From Planctomycetota bacterium (lineage in GTDB: Bacteria > Planctomycetota > Phycisphaerae > Phycisphaerales > UBA1924), in contig CAUJHH010000035.1 of assembly GCA_963204725.1 (NCBI GenBank), positions 1-64,000 of the forward strand: a stretch of DNA of 64,000 nucleotides. The letters run 5' to 3'. Under the pieces are notes generated by a model. The model was not told the DNA's origin, did no database searches, and worked only from the letters and a program-made list of their open reading frames with translations. This document shows, in pieces, positions 8,919 through 18,050 of the stretch; positions within the stretch are counted from its first letter, which is position 1, and each line of letters opens with the position of its first letter. A program made the position numbers and the translations under genes.

Positions 8919-11609
8919 TCAGCAACCGTTGCCGAAGGCGTCGAGGAAGTCGAGGAAGTCGAGCACGTCGATGACGGTGTCGCCGTTGATATCGGGATTG
9001 CCGAGTGTGCCGCAGGGCGATGCCTGCTGGTCGCACGCGCCGAAGTCGTCGAAGAAGTCGAGGAAGTCGAGGATGTCGGCGCCGATAGTGTCGGCGTTGT
9101 AGTCTGCGGGGCAGAGGGTCAAGAGTGTGACGATCGCGGGCTGGCTTGTTGCGGAGCCACACGCGTTGGAGAAGATCGCGGTGTAGGCGCCGGCGTCGGA
9201 TGCTTGCGCGTCGGTGATGATGAGCGATGCGGGCGTGCCGCTGGTGGGTGATGGCATCGGCCCGGATGCGCCGCTGACGATGCCGCCGGTTGCGGACGCG
9301 CCGCCGGGTCCGTCCGAGATGTCGGCGCCGTCGCGTTGCCACTGCACGGAGACGTTTGCGTAGCCGTTCGCGGGCGTCGCGGAGAGGACGACGGCCTGGC
9401 CCGCGAAGTACTCCTGATCCGCAGGATCGTGGGCGACCCACGGTGCGTTGGTGTCGGTCCAGCGAGCCCAGTAGGCGGAGGCGTTCGAGCCGGCGATGGA
9501 GAATGGACCGCCGGCGACGATGTCGCCATTCGGGAGTGCGGTCAGTGCGGAGACCGACGCATCCAGCCCGGAATCGAGCGGGGACCATGAGTCGGTTGCG
9601 CTGTTCCAGCGGGCGATCCTCGCGGCCGGTGTGCCGCCCGCCTCGGTGAAGTTGCCCCCCGCGATCACATCGCCGTTGTCGAGCGCGACGAGAGCGGTCA
9701 CCGCGCCATTGAAGCCCGATCCCATGGGGGTCCAATTCGTTCCGTTCCAGCGCGCGATGTATATGGCGGGCACGCCTCCGGCCGTGGTGAAGCTGCCACC
9801 GGCGACCAAGTCGCCGTTCGGGAGTGTCGCGAGCGAGTAAACAAACGAGTTCATGCTGGAGCCCATGGGGGACCAGGTTGATCCATTCCAGCGGGCGAGG
9901 TAGGTTGCGGGGACGCCGCTCGCGAGGGTGAATTGGCCACCGATGACGACGTCGCCGTTGTGGAGCGTCGTAACGGCGTAGACGATGTCGTTCGCACCAG
10001 ATCCGAGCGAGGACCACGAGGTCCCGTTCCAGCGTGCGACGCGGTTGACGACCGAGCCGTTGGCGCGGATGAAAGCACCTGCGGCGAAGAGGTCGCCGTT
10101 GGGCGCGACGGTGAGCGCGTGGACGGTATCGCTCATGCCGGTGCCGAGAGTGGACCATGCGGAGCCGTTCCAGCGGGCGACGCGGTTCGCACCGACGGAG
10201 CCCGCGCTCGTGAAGAATCCGCCTGCGACGAGATCGCCGTTGTCGAGAACGGCGAGCGAGCGGACCGCGCCGTTTGTTCCGTTGCCGAGCGCGGACCAGG
10301 TGGTTCCGTTCCATTCGGCGATGGAGTTGGCTGCGGCGTCGGCGGTGGTCGTGAAGCCGCCACCGGCGACGAGATTGCCATTCGGGAGTGTTGTCAGCGC
10401 GGTGACGGCGGCGTTCATGCCCGTACCCAGGGTGGCGAGCGATCCGTCGCCGTTGCGCCAGAGCGTGATGGAGTTGAACGTTGTGCCGCCGACGGTGGTG
10501 AAGTTTCCACCGAAGATGAGATCGCCGGAGGGGAGGGCCACGACGGCTCTTGCCCAGTTGTTCATGTATCCACCGATGGCGAGCCAGTTGCCTGTCGCGG
10601 AATCCCATCGGGCTGCGCGGCTTGTGGAGGACCCGCCGGCGGTTGTGAACGCTCCGGCCGCGGCGATATCGCCATCTGGGGCCTCGGCGAGGGCGTGCAC
10701 AGAGGCATCCATGCCGGTGCCGATCGCGGCCCATGCCGATCCGTTCCAGCGGGCGACGCGGTTGAAAGTGACTGCTCCGGCTCCGGTGAAGTCGCCGCCG
10801 GCGATGACGTCGCCATTCTGAAGCGTGATGAGGGCGCGGACGATGGTGTTGACGCCGATGCCCATTGGGTTCCAGGTCTGTGTCGCGTCATCCCATCGCG
10901 CGACGAATGCGGCGGGCGAGCCGCCTGCGGACGTGAAGTCGCCACCGGCGATGATGTCGCTGCCGTTGTATGTCGTGAGGGCTCGGGCTCTGAATCCGAG
11001 CCCGGCGCCGACTGGGGACCAGAGGCCGGATTCCTGGTCCCAGCGGGCGATGTAGTTGGCGTCGACGCCGCTGATCGAGATGAAGTCACCCCCCGCAACC
11101 AGATCCCCATCCGGGAGCGTGGTGAGCGCGAAGACACGGTTGTTCGCGCCGGAGCCCATTGCGACCCACTCGCCGCTCGCGTTGTCCCAGCGAGCGATGT
11201 TGCTCGCGGCGTTTCCATCCGCGGTCGAGAACTCGCCTCCGGCGACGAGATCGCCATTTGAGAGCGCGGCTAGGGCGTAGATCACGGGAAAGGATGATGG
11301 ACTTGTGTAGGTGAATCCGGAGCCGATGGCGGACCACTCGCGGGTCACGGGATCGAGCAGCGCGACGTTGTTGACCGCGACGGACCCTGCGATGGAGAAG
11401 CTGCCACCGACAACGACCATCTCGGGAGAGGGTCCGGCTCCGTCGGGATCCCAGAGCGTGGTGGCGAAGACCGCGCCATTGGTGCCTGTGGTGCCGTCGC
11501 CTGGGAGCCACTGGCCCTCACAGGTCTGGGCGGAGGCATTGGGTGTCGCGGCGCAGAGAGCGGCGGCCAGCGACCCGAAGAGGACGCGGGAGAGACTCTT
11601 GTACAACAT
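8919..11609 (-). CDS. Secreted repeat (propeller-like) protein with Ig and dockerin-like modules
   Basis: An 896-residue exported protein. The ATG (GAAAGGG about 8 bases upstream) starts a signal peptide (LYKSLSRVLFGSLAAALC, then AATPNASAQ). I count about 14 tandem repeats of some 44-48 residues built on ALTTLPNGDLVAGGDFTTAGG followed by an ARWNG-type strand, a pattern like the delta-60 or Kelch-type blades of beta-propellers. Next comes an Ig-like domain (SVQWQRDGADISDG to SDAGAYTAIFSNACG). The C-terminus is a Cys-bracketed module with two LDFLDF repeats and Asn/Asp-rich loops (DINGDTVIDVLDFLD), similar to dockerin-like EF-hand repeats. A longer frame upstream of this ATG has no signal and is rejected. 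It is probably a surface or matrix protein; the ligand is unknown. Confidence 0.85.
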   Translation of the reverse strand: MLYKSLSRVLFGSLAAALCAATPNASAQTCEGQWLPGDGTTGTNGAVFATTLWDPDGAGPSPEMVVVGGSFSIAGSVAVNNVALLDPVTREWSAIGSGFTYTSPSSFPVIYALAALSNGDLVAGGEFSTADGNAASNIARWDNASGEWVAMGSGANNRVFALTTLPDGDLVAGGDFISISGVDANYIARWDQESGLWSPVGAGLGFRARALTTYNGSDIIAGGDFTSAGGSPAAFVARWDDATQTWNPMGIGVNTIVRALITLQNGDVIAGGDFTGAGAVTFNRVARWNGSAWAAIGTGMDASVHALAEAPDGDIAAAGAFTTAGGSSTSRAARWDSATGNWLAIGGYMNNWARAVVALPSGDLIFGGNFTTVGGTTFNSITLWRNGDGSLATLGTGMNAAVTALTTLPNGNLVAGGGFTTTADAAANSIAEWNGTTWSALGNGTNGAVRSLAVLDNGDLVAGGFFTSAGSVGANRVARWNGSAWSTLGTGMSDTVHALTVAPNGDLFAAGAFIRANGSVVNRVARWNGTSWSSLGSGANDIVYAVTTLHNGDVVIGGQFTLASGVPATYLARWNGSTWSPMGSSMNSFVYSLATLPNGDLVAGGSFTTAGGVPAIYIARWNGTNWTPMGSGFNGAVTALVALDNGDVIAGGNFTEAGGTPAARIARWNSATDSWSPLDSGLDASVSALTALPNGDIVAGGPFSIAGSNASAYWARWTDTNAPWVAHDPADQEYFAGQAVVLSATPANGYANVSVQWQRDGADISDGPGGASATGGIVSGASGPMPSPTSGTPASLIITDAQASDAGAYTAIFSNACGSATSQPAIVTLLTLCPADYNADTIGADILDFLDFFDDFGACDQQASPCGTLGNPDINGDTVIDVLDFLDFLDAFGNGC

Positions 11610-11788
11610 ATGTGAATGACCCTTTCGCAAGTTGGTCGGCGTCAAGGTAACACGCGGGCCGAAGGGGCACAAGAGATCCGGAATGGATTCCCAAGATGGC
11701 CGCTGCGTTCGTTCTCGGTTTGGATCGAGCCGGACAGAGGTAGCCGTATCCGGCCAAGACGCGTCGTCGTCGTGGCAATTGGCGGCGG

Positions 11789-12622
11789 TCAATCCTCGGC
11801 GGCTTCTTCCTTCTTCATGATGAAGAGGTAGTTGAAGCCGCGCAGGAAGAAGTTGCCCTCTTCGGCGGCCTTGTGCCAGTTGCCACGTCCGAGCTTCTGG
11901 TTCTGGCGGGCGACGCAGATGATGTCGATGGGCTTGAAGCGTTTGCGCATGATGGAGAAGAGTTCGAAGCCGATGGGCATGTAGACGCCACCGGGCTTTC
12001 CCTTGCGCTTCTTGAATGAGTCGGAGACGTAGAGCCCCATGTAGCGTCGGTCCTTCATGACGCGGTGGGCCTCTCCGATCACCTGATCCATGGCCTTGTA
12101 GTATGCGCGGCCACCATCTTCGCCGGCGGCGTCGAGCTTGCCGATGCAGGCCGGATCGTCGGAGTAGTCAACGTGCGTGGAGTACGGAGGGTCGATGAAC
12201 ACGAAGTCGGCCGTCCCGTCCCCCATCGGGATCCTGCGAGCGTCCGCCCGCTTGATCTCCGGGCGCGACGGCGCAAGGTCGAAGCCTCGCACCTCCCGAT
12301 TGAGGTCCGCGCACACGTCGATCGTTGTGCCGCTGCCGCACATGGGATCGAGGACGATGTCGCCCTCGCGTGTGTAGCGTTGGAGGAGTTGCCAGATGAC
12401 CCACGACGGCGTCGCGCCGACATAGTCCTTGTCCCCCTGCATCAACGAGCCGCTTGCGCCGTCGTAGTGCTGGCTCGGGTACTCCCAGAGCGTGCTGGTC
12501 ATGATGCGCAGGGGCGGGCGTTTGCCGGGACGGACGCGTTGGGCGTTCGGTCCGCCCCGCGCCGGAGGTCCGGACGGCCGCTTCGGTCGATCGCCGGGGA
12601 TGTGACCATCGCGCGGATTCAC
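11789..12622 (-). CDS. DNA methyltransferase (N6-adenine or N4-cytosine type)
   Basis: A 277-residue AdoMet-dependent amino-methyltransferase. It has the AdoMet-binding motif VLDPMCGSGTT near residue 92 and the catalytic DPPY near residue 145 (FVFIDPPYSTH), in that order and without a long insert between them. The DPPY variant is seen in both m6A and m4C enzymes, so the modified base is not settled. There is no restriction endonuclease or specificity subunit beside it, so it looks solitary. It starts with GTG, which overlaps the stop of nrnA (GTGA), implying translational coupling to nrnA and ribF. The first 40 residues are basic and Pro-rich. An RNA substrate cannot be excluded. Confidence 0.82.
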   Translation of the reverse strand: MNPRDGHIPGDRPKRPSGPPARGGPNAQRVRPGKRPPLRIMTSTLWEYPSQHYDGASGSLMQGDKDYVGATPSWVIWQLLQRYTREGDIVLDPMCGSGTTIDVCADLNREVRGFDLAPSRPEIKRADARRIPMGDGTADFVFIDPPYSTHVDYSDDPACIGKLDAAGEDGGRAYYKAMDQVIGEAHRVMKDRRYMGLYVSDSFKKRKGKPGGVYMPIGFELFSIMRKRFKPIDIICVARQNQKLGRGNWHKAAEEGNFFLRGFNYLFIMKKEEAAED

Positions 12623-13668
12623 GTGAGGAGCGCCTCCAGCACGCGGCTGCGGGTCTGGTCGAGCGTGAGGGTCATGCGTGCGCCGGAGGCGCGGGCGTGG
12701 CCGCCGCCACCGAGCTTGTTGCAGACCTCGTTGACATCGATGGCGTTCGGGCCTTCCTTGCTGCGCATGGAGATCTTGGTGAGAGGTGGCGCGCCGGCTT
12801 TGACGGCCTGCTCGGTGATGACCGCGCTGGCGCGGACGCTCTGGATGACGAGGGCCATGTCGGCGAGGCCGCCGGTATCACCGTGGGAGGCCCCGGCGTG
12901 TTCGAAGTCGGCGAGGGAGAGCTTCATGATCGCGATGCGGTCGTTGTCGAAGAGTTCGAGAGAGCCGAGGGCGCGGGCGATGAGTCGGAGGCGTCCGACG
13001 GTGTCGGACTGCTCGATCATCGCGTAGAGGCGAGAGTGGTTGGCGCCGGCCTCGATGAGATCCGCGGCGAGGCGGAGCGTGGCGGGCTTTGTGTTGGAGT
13101 GGCGGAACCAGCCGGTGTCGGTCGCGAGTCCGAGGAAGAGCGGCTCCGCGATCTCGACGGGGAGCTGGCTGCAGGACTTGAGGCCGAGAAGGATGCGGCA
13201 AAGTTCGGCGGCGGGCTGGGCGGCGGCGGCGGCGTCTTTGTCGACGTGGCGCCGGTCGGCGATCGGCGCGTCGCCCTGCAGGTGGTGGTCGATGATGATC
13301 ACGGAGGAGGAGCGGCCGGTGAGCGCGGGCGTGAGTTGCTCGAGTTGCGACCAGGAGCCGGTGTCGAGGATGAGCCAGAGCGCGGGCTCGGGGTCGGGGA
13401 GGCCGTCCTCTTCGAAGGTGTTGCGTTCGGCACGGGTGGCCATGGTCTCGAGCCAGCGGGGCGGGCCGCCCATGTAGAGGAGGGAGACCCGTTTGCCGAG
13501 CGAGCGGAGGGTGCGCGCGACGGCGAGTGTCGAACCGATGGCGTCGCCATCGGGCTTCATGTGCGTGGCGATGCCGATGGTCTCGGTGTCGTTCATGGCG
13601 CGGAGGGCGGCGGCGATCTGGTCGATCGAGGCCGTGGTGTCGTACTGCTCCACTCGACTCGTGCTCAT
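12619..13668 (-). CDS. nrnA: DHH-family phosphoesterase, NrnA-like (oligoribonuclease/pAp phosphatase)
   Basis: A 349-residue DHH-DHHA1 protein. It shows the family motifs in order: THMKPDGDAIGS (about residues 35-46), LDTGSW, IIDHHLQG, ATDTGWFRHS, and the C-terminal GGGGHARASG that closes the DHHA1 substrate pocket. Such enzymes degrade 2-5 nucleotide RNA or dinucleotides and dephosphorylate pAp; some instead hydrolyse cyclic-dinucleotide products, so the exact substrate is inferred. Its ATG overlaps the ribF stop (ATGA) and its stop overlaps the methyltransferase start (GTGA), so all three are probably read from one mRNA. Confidence 0.88.
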   Translation of the reverse strand: MSTSRVEQYDTTASIDQIAAALRAMNDTETIGIATHMKPDGDAIGSTLAVARTLRSLGKRVSLLYMGGPPRWLETMATRAERNTFEEDGLPDPEPALWLILDTGSWSQLEQLTPALTGRSSSVIIIDHHLQGDAPIADRRHVDKDAAAAAQPAAELCRILLGLKSCSQLPVEIAEPLFLGLATDTGWFRHSNTKPATLRLAADLIEAGANHSRLYAMIEQSDTVGRLRLIARALGSLELFDNDRIAIMKLSLADFEHAGASHGDTGGLADMALVIQSVRASAVITEQAVKAGAPPLTKISMRSKEGPNAIDVNEVCNKLGGGGHARASGARMTLTLDQTRSRVLEALLT

Positions 13669-14627
13669 GCGACTTCCTCCGTGATCGCGCTCGGTGCGCT
13701 CAGCATTGCTCGGATCCGCAGGCAGTCCCGCGACATTTGTGCGAGCAGGGGATCAAGACCGTGGAATCTGACCTGCTCGCGGACCCAGCCGACGACATCG
13801 AGCGAGAGCGTCCAGCCGTACTCGTCGATGCCGGCGAGGCGGGCGTCGTCACCGGGCTCGTGCGGCGCGTCAAGGACGAAGGCCTCGCAGGCGCGGGTCG
13901 GCGCATCGGTGAAGGTCGGCTTGGTGCCGACCGAGAGCGCGGCACCGAAGATGCGGCCGTCGGGCATGATCGCCCGGGCGGCGTAGACGCCATCGGCGGG
14001 GATGAGCTGTCCCGTGTCGAGATTGGCGGTCGGGTATCCGATGGTGCGCCCCCGCCGATCACCCCGGACGACCGTGCCCGTCAGGCGATAGGGGCGGCCG
14101 AGGATGCGTGCGGCGTCTCCGGCGCGGCCGGCCAGGAGCAGGCGGCGCGCGCCGGTGCTGGAAGCGCGGGCGATCGTGGCGTCGCCGAGCATGACGTCGA
14201 CGGGGGGAAGTGTGTCGACCGTGAAGCCGGCGATGGCGCCGAGTGCGGAGAGCGTTTCGAGGTCGCCGGCGCGGCCCTTGCCGAAGCGGAAGTCCTCTCC
14301 CTCGACGATCGCGATCGGCGCGTAGGTAGCGACGATCTTCTCAACAAACTGATCGGGGGCGAGCTCGAGGAGGCCGTCGAACGGATCCAGCCGGACGACC
14401 TCGGTCGCGCCGGCCTCGATCAGGAGCGACCGCTTCCGGGCGAAGGGTGTGAGGCGGGGTGGGGCTGCGCCGGGGCGCAGGCGGGTCAGCGGGTGGGGAT
14501 CGAAGGCCAGCGCGACCACGCGGGCTCCGGAGGGATGGGCGAGGGCCGCGGCCCGCTCGACGAGCGCGCGATGGCCGGCGTGGACGCCGTCGAAGGTTCC
14601 GATGGTGAGCACGCTCTTTCCCGTCAC
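13665..14627 (-). CDS. ribF: Bifunctional riboflavin kinase/FAD synthetase
   Basis: A 320-residue RibF that makes FMN from riboflavin and then FAD. The N-terminal nucleotidyltransferase has TIGTFDGVHAGHR (residues 8-20, HxGH at 16-19) and IVEGEDFRFGKGRAG. The C-terminal kinase has GRTIGYPTANLD and the closing LRFLR-type region (EQVRFHGLDPLLAQM). The start is a GTG with AAGGAG about 8 bases upstream. It is the first gene of a coupled ribF-nrnA-methyltransferase set and diverges from putA; FAD made here is the cofactor of PutA, which may be coincidence. Confidence 0.93.
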   Translation of the reverse strand: MTGKSVLTIGTFDGVHAGHRALVERAAALAHPSGARVVALAFDPHPLTRLRPGAAPPRLTPFARKRSLLIEAGATEVVRLDPFDGLLELAPDQFVEKIVATYAPIAIVEGEDFRFGKGRAGDLETLSALGAIAGFTVDTLPPVDVMLGDATIARASSTGARRLLLAGRAGDAARILGRPYRLTGTVVRGDRRGRTIGYPTANLDTGQLIPADGVYAARAIMPDGRIFGAALSVGTKPTFTDAPTRACEAFVLDAPHEPGDDARLAGIDEYGWTLSLDVVGWVREQVRFHGLDPLLAQMSRDCLRIRAMLSAPSAITEEVA

Positions 14628-14775
14628 CTGGACTCCTTCCGGCGACCCGGATGCCGGGGCCGTCGAACGCTAGGCAACGGGCATCGGCTGATCCCCCGGC
14701 TCGTCTTGCCCCCCGAGCACCCTCTCTACACTCTGCACTCTGCCCGGCGCACCCCTGTTCTGAAGGATCCCACCG

Positions 14776-17700
14776 ATGGGTCTGTTCTCTCGCAAGGCTA
14801 AGTCCCCGAGTGTCTCCGCGTCGACTGCCTCTTCGGCGCGTGGCGCGGGTGTGCGGGCGGTTCCGACGGTTGCGCACTCGGATGCGGAGGAGGCGCGGAT
14901 CCTTGAGCTCGGCGAGGAGATGCTGGCCAAGGCGCGGGCGCACAAGTCCGGATTGCTGTCGGCGCGGTTCTACAGCGACAAGCTGATGAACTGGTCGATG
15001 AGCGACCAGAACTTCAAGGTGCAGCTCTTCCGGTTCGTCGACGCGTTCCCCGCGTTGACGACGCCGGACATGATCCACGACCACCTGACCGATTACCTGT
15101 CGCAGCCGGGGGTGAAGCTCCCTCCGGGGTTCGATCTCGGGCTCCGGGCGGGCGGGCTGGCCAAGGGGCTGATGTCCTCGACGATCTCTTCGCAGATCAA
15201 GGGGATGGCCTCGAAGTTCATCGCGGGCACGGATGCGGCGAGCGCGCTGCCGGGGTTGCGGACGCTCTGGGATGACGGGATCGCATTCAGCGTGGACCTG
15301 CTCGGCGAGGCGTGCGTGTCGGAGCACGAGGCGGACGAGTATTTCAACAAGTACCTGGACCTGATCACGTCGCTGCCGGGAACGGTGGCTTCGTGGAAGC
15401 CGCAGGAGCGGCTGGAGACGGACCACCTCGGGGCGATCCCGCGCGTGAACGTGTCGATCAAGGTGTCGTCGCTCTCGTCGCGGGTCGACCCGATCGACAC
15501 CGAGGGCTCGATCGAGGGGCTGATGAAGCGGCTCGTCCCGTTGCTGGAGGCGGCGCACTCGCGCGGGGTGTTTGTCAACTTCGACATGGAGCAGGACAAG
15601 TTCAAGGACATGACGCTCGAGCTGTTCATGCGGTGCTGCGAGCGGGTCCCTTTCCATGCGGGGCTGGCGATGCAGGCGTATCTGAAGTCGGGCGTCGAGG
15701 ACGCGCGCCGGATCTGCGACTGGGCCCGGCGCAAGGGGCGGATCGTGTCGGTGCGGCTGGTGAAGGGCGCGTACTGGGACGCGGAGACGATCCTCGCGGA
15801 GCAGAACGGGTGGCCGTGCCCGGTGTGGGGCGAGAAGTGGCAGACGGACGCGTGCTTCGAGCGGATGGCGGAGGTCTTTCTGGACGCGTGCCCGCGCACG
15901 ACGAGCGAGGGTGGGGTGAAGCTCGCGCTCGGATCGCACAACGTCCGATCGATCGGCGCGACGCTGGCGATGATGGAGAAGCGCGGGCTGCCCCGCAACA
16001 GCATCGAGCTGCAGATGCTGCACGGGATGGCGGACCAGCTCAAATACGCTGCGGCGGACATGGGCCTGCGGATCCGCGAGTATGTGCCGGTCGGTGAGAT
16101 GATCCCGGGGATGGCGTATCTCGTGAGGCGTCTGCTGGAGAACACATCCAACGAATCCTGGCTGAAGGCGGGGTTCCTGGACAACGTGGACTCGAGCGAA
16201 CTGCTGAGGCGTCCGGGGCCGGCGGACGGGGCGACGCACACGCCGAAGCCCGACCTCGCTTCGGTCGCGCCGGAGCGGCACATGCTGACGCCGGCCGTGA
16301 AGGGCGTATCCGACGAGCGGCCGTTCTATACCGAGCCGATGCGGGACTTTGCCAGGGCGGCGCAGCGCGAGGCGTTCGCGCGGGCTGTCGCGGGGGCGAC
16401 CGTGCCTCGGGTCGCGAGCGACAAGACGCCGGACGATGCCAAGCGAATGGTCGATCGAGCCGATGCGGTCTTCGGGGCGTGGCGCGATACGGACCCGCGA
16501 ACGCGGGCGGCGGTGCTGGTGAGCGTGGCGCGGAAGATGCGACAGCAGCGCGACGGGCTGGCGGGCGTCATGGTCAAGGAGGCCGGCAAGACGTGGCGCG
16601 AGGCGGACGCGGATGTCTGCGAGGCGATCGATTTCTGTGAGTACTACGCGCGGCTGGCGGTGCCGATGTTCGAGCGGGCGCGGCTCGGCAGGTTCATTGG
16701 CGAGCTCGACGAGCAGTGGTACCAGGCGCGGGGAGTGGCGGTGGTGATCAGCCCGTGGAACTTCCCCCTGGCGATCTGCGCGGGCATGACCGTCGCGGCG
16801 CTGGTGACGGGCAACCCGACGATCATCAAGCCGGCGGAGCAGACGCCGGGGATCGCGAAGATCCTGTTCGACATGATCCAGGATGCGTTGCGCGAGGCGA
16901 ATCTGCCGGCGGATGTGCTGCAGTTCTGCCCCGCACCGGGCGAGACGACTGGCGCGGCGCTCGTGCGCGACCATCGCGTCGGCCTGATCGCGTTCACGGG
17001 ATCGCGCGATGTGGGGCTCGACATCTTGACGGCGGCGGCGCCCGGCTCTCCGTTCGCGGCGCCGAGGGGCGCGTTCGCGGTTCCGACGCATATCAAGAAG
17101 GTCATCTGCGAGATGGGCGGGAAAAACGCCATCATCGTCGACATCTCGGCGGACCTCGACGAGGCGGTGATCGGCATCCGTCACTCGGCGTTCGCGTTCC
17201 AGGGGCAGAAGTGCTCGGCGTGTTCGCGTGTGATCGTTGTGGATCCGGAGGGTGAGAATGGCCCGCACATGCGGACGTTCCTGCGCCGGTTCGTCGAGTC
17301 GACGCGGGCCCTGATCGTCGGCGATCCCGCGAGCAGCGGCTCGGACGTCGGCCCGGTGATCGACGCCGAGGCAAAGGCGAAGATCGAGCGGTACATCGCG
17401 ATCGGCAAGGAGCAGTCCAAGCACGAGCTGACGCTGCAGGTGCCGCCGGGGCTCGAGCAGCGGACGGGGTATCACTATGTCGGCCCGACGATTTTTTCAG
17501 GGGTGAAGCCGGAGCACACCATCGCGCAGGAGGAGATCTTCGGCCCAGTGGTCGCGGTGATGCACGCGCGGGACTTTGACGAGGCGCTGCGGATCGCCAA
17601 TGGCTCGCCCTACAAGCTGACCGGGGGCGTTTTCAGCCGCAAGCCCGAGCACCTCGAGCAGGCCAAGCGTGAGTTCCGGGTCGGCAACCTCTATATCAAT

Positions 17701-17862
17701 CGAGGCAACACCGGCGCGCTCGTCGGTCGTCAGCCGTTCGGTGGATTCGGGATGTCGGGCGTCGGCTCCAAGGCCGGCGGGATCGACTACCTGCTGCAGT
17801 TCGTGGAGCCCAGAGCGTGCTGCGAGAACACGATGCGCCGAGGGTTTGCACCTGAGTTGTGA
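14776..17862 (+). CDS. putA: Bifunctional proline dehydrogenase/glutamate-semialdehyde dehydrogenase
   Basis: A 1028-residue PutA that oxidises proline to glutamate through pyrroline-5-carboxylate. The FAD-dependent proline dehydrogenase barrel spans roughly residues 70-480 (VNVSIKVSSLSS, VRLVKGAYWDAE, GSHNVRSI, LHGMADQLK). The NAD-dependent aldehyde dehydrogenase follows from about 500 to the end (ISPWNFPLAI, KPAEQTPG, FTGSRDVG). The catalytic base Glu779 (CEMGGKNA) and nucleophile Cys813 (GQKCSACSR) are intact. No N-terminal DNA-binding domain of the enterobacterial type is present, so it should not be an autorepressor. AAGGAT lies 8 bases before the ATG. It is monocistronic by layout, diverging from ribF. 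Confidence 0.95.
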   Translation: MGLFSRKAKSPSVSASTASSARGAGVRAVPTVAHSDAEEARILELGEEMLAKARAHKSGLLSARFYSDKLMNWSMSDQNFKVQLFRFVDAFPALTTPDMIHDHLTDYLSQPGVKLPPGFDLGLRAGGLAKGLMSSTISSQIKGMASKFIAGTDAASALPGLRTLWDDGIAFSVDLLGEACVSEHEADEYFNKYLDLITSLPGTVASWKPQERLETDHLGAIPRVNVSIKVSSLSSRVDPIDTEGSIEGLMKRLVPLLEAAHSRGVFVNFDMEQDKFKDMTLELFMRCCERVPFHAGLAMQAYLKSGVEDARRICDWARRKGRIVSVRLVKGAYWDAETILAEQNGWPCPVWGEKWQTDACFERMAEVFLDACPRTTSEGGVKLALGSHNVRSIGATLAMMEKRGLPRNSIELQMLHGMADQLKYAAADMGLRIREYVPVGEMIPGMAYLVRRLLENTSNESWLKAGFLDNVDSSELLRRPGPADGATHTPKPDLASVAPERHMLTPAVKGVSDERPFYTEPMRDFARAAQREAFARAVAGATVPRVASDKTPDDAKRMVDRADAVFGAWRDTDPRTRAAVLVSVARKMRQQRDGLAGVMVKEAGKTWREADADVCEAIDFCEYYARLAVPMFERARLGRFIGELDEQWYQARGVAVVISPWNFPLAICAGMTVAALVTGNPTIIKPAEQTPGIAKILFDMIQDALREANLPADVLQFCPAPGETTGAALVRDHRVGLIAFTGSRDVGLDILTAAAPGSPFAAPRGAFAVPTHIKKVICEMGGKNAIIVDISADLDEAVIGIRHSAFAFQGQKCSACSRVIVVDPEGENGPHMRTFLRRFVESTRALIVGDPASSGSDVGPVIDAEAKAKIERYIAIGKEQSKHELTLQVPPGLEQRTGYHYVGPTIFSGVKPEHTIAQEEIFGPVVAVMHARDFDEALRIANGSPYKLTGGVFSRKPEHLEQAKREFRVGNLYINRGNTGALVGRQPFGGFGMSGVGSKAGGIDYLLQFVEPRACCENTMRRGFAPEL

Positions 17863-17982
17863 GTGAGTTCACTGTTCGGCGTCGTTTCCGGACGCTTCCG
17901 GCTCCCGTGTAGCGATTTTTTGCTCGCTTCGGGGTTCCCATTCCTTGTATATTCGTTGTGCGTGAAGCCCTTCATAGGGGGT

Positions 17983-18017
17983 CTGTCCGCAACCGTGCGT
18001 TCGTTCCGCACGGACAG
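17983..18017 (+). promoter_or_regulatory. Hairpin in the leader of the haloperoxidase gene
   Basis: CTGTCC pairs with GGACAG and an inner GTGCG pairs with CGCAC around a 7-base loop, with a 6-base bulge (GCAACC) on one side. It sits 34 bases before the ATG and ahead of the ribosome site. It does not match a riboswitch I know; an mRNA-stability or translational role is only possible. Confidence 0.35.
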
Positions 18018-18050
18018 GCTGCAGTCTGGATGAGGAGTTGGGAGAGAACC

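Noticed and set aside
14341..17475. 1044-codon open frame opposite putA
   Set aside because: Extremely Arg/His/Leu-rich with no domain; putA on the other strand is complete.
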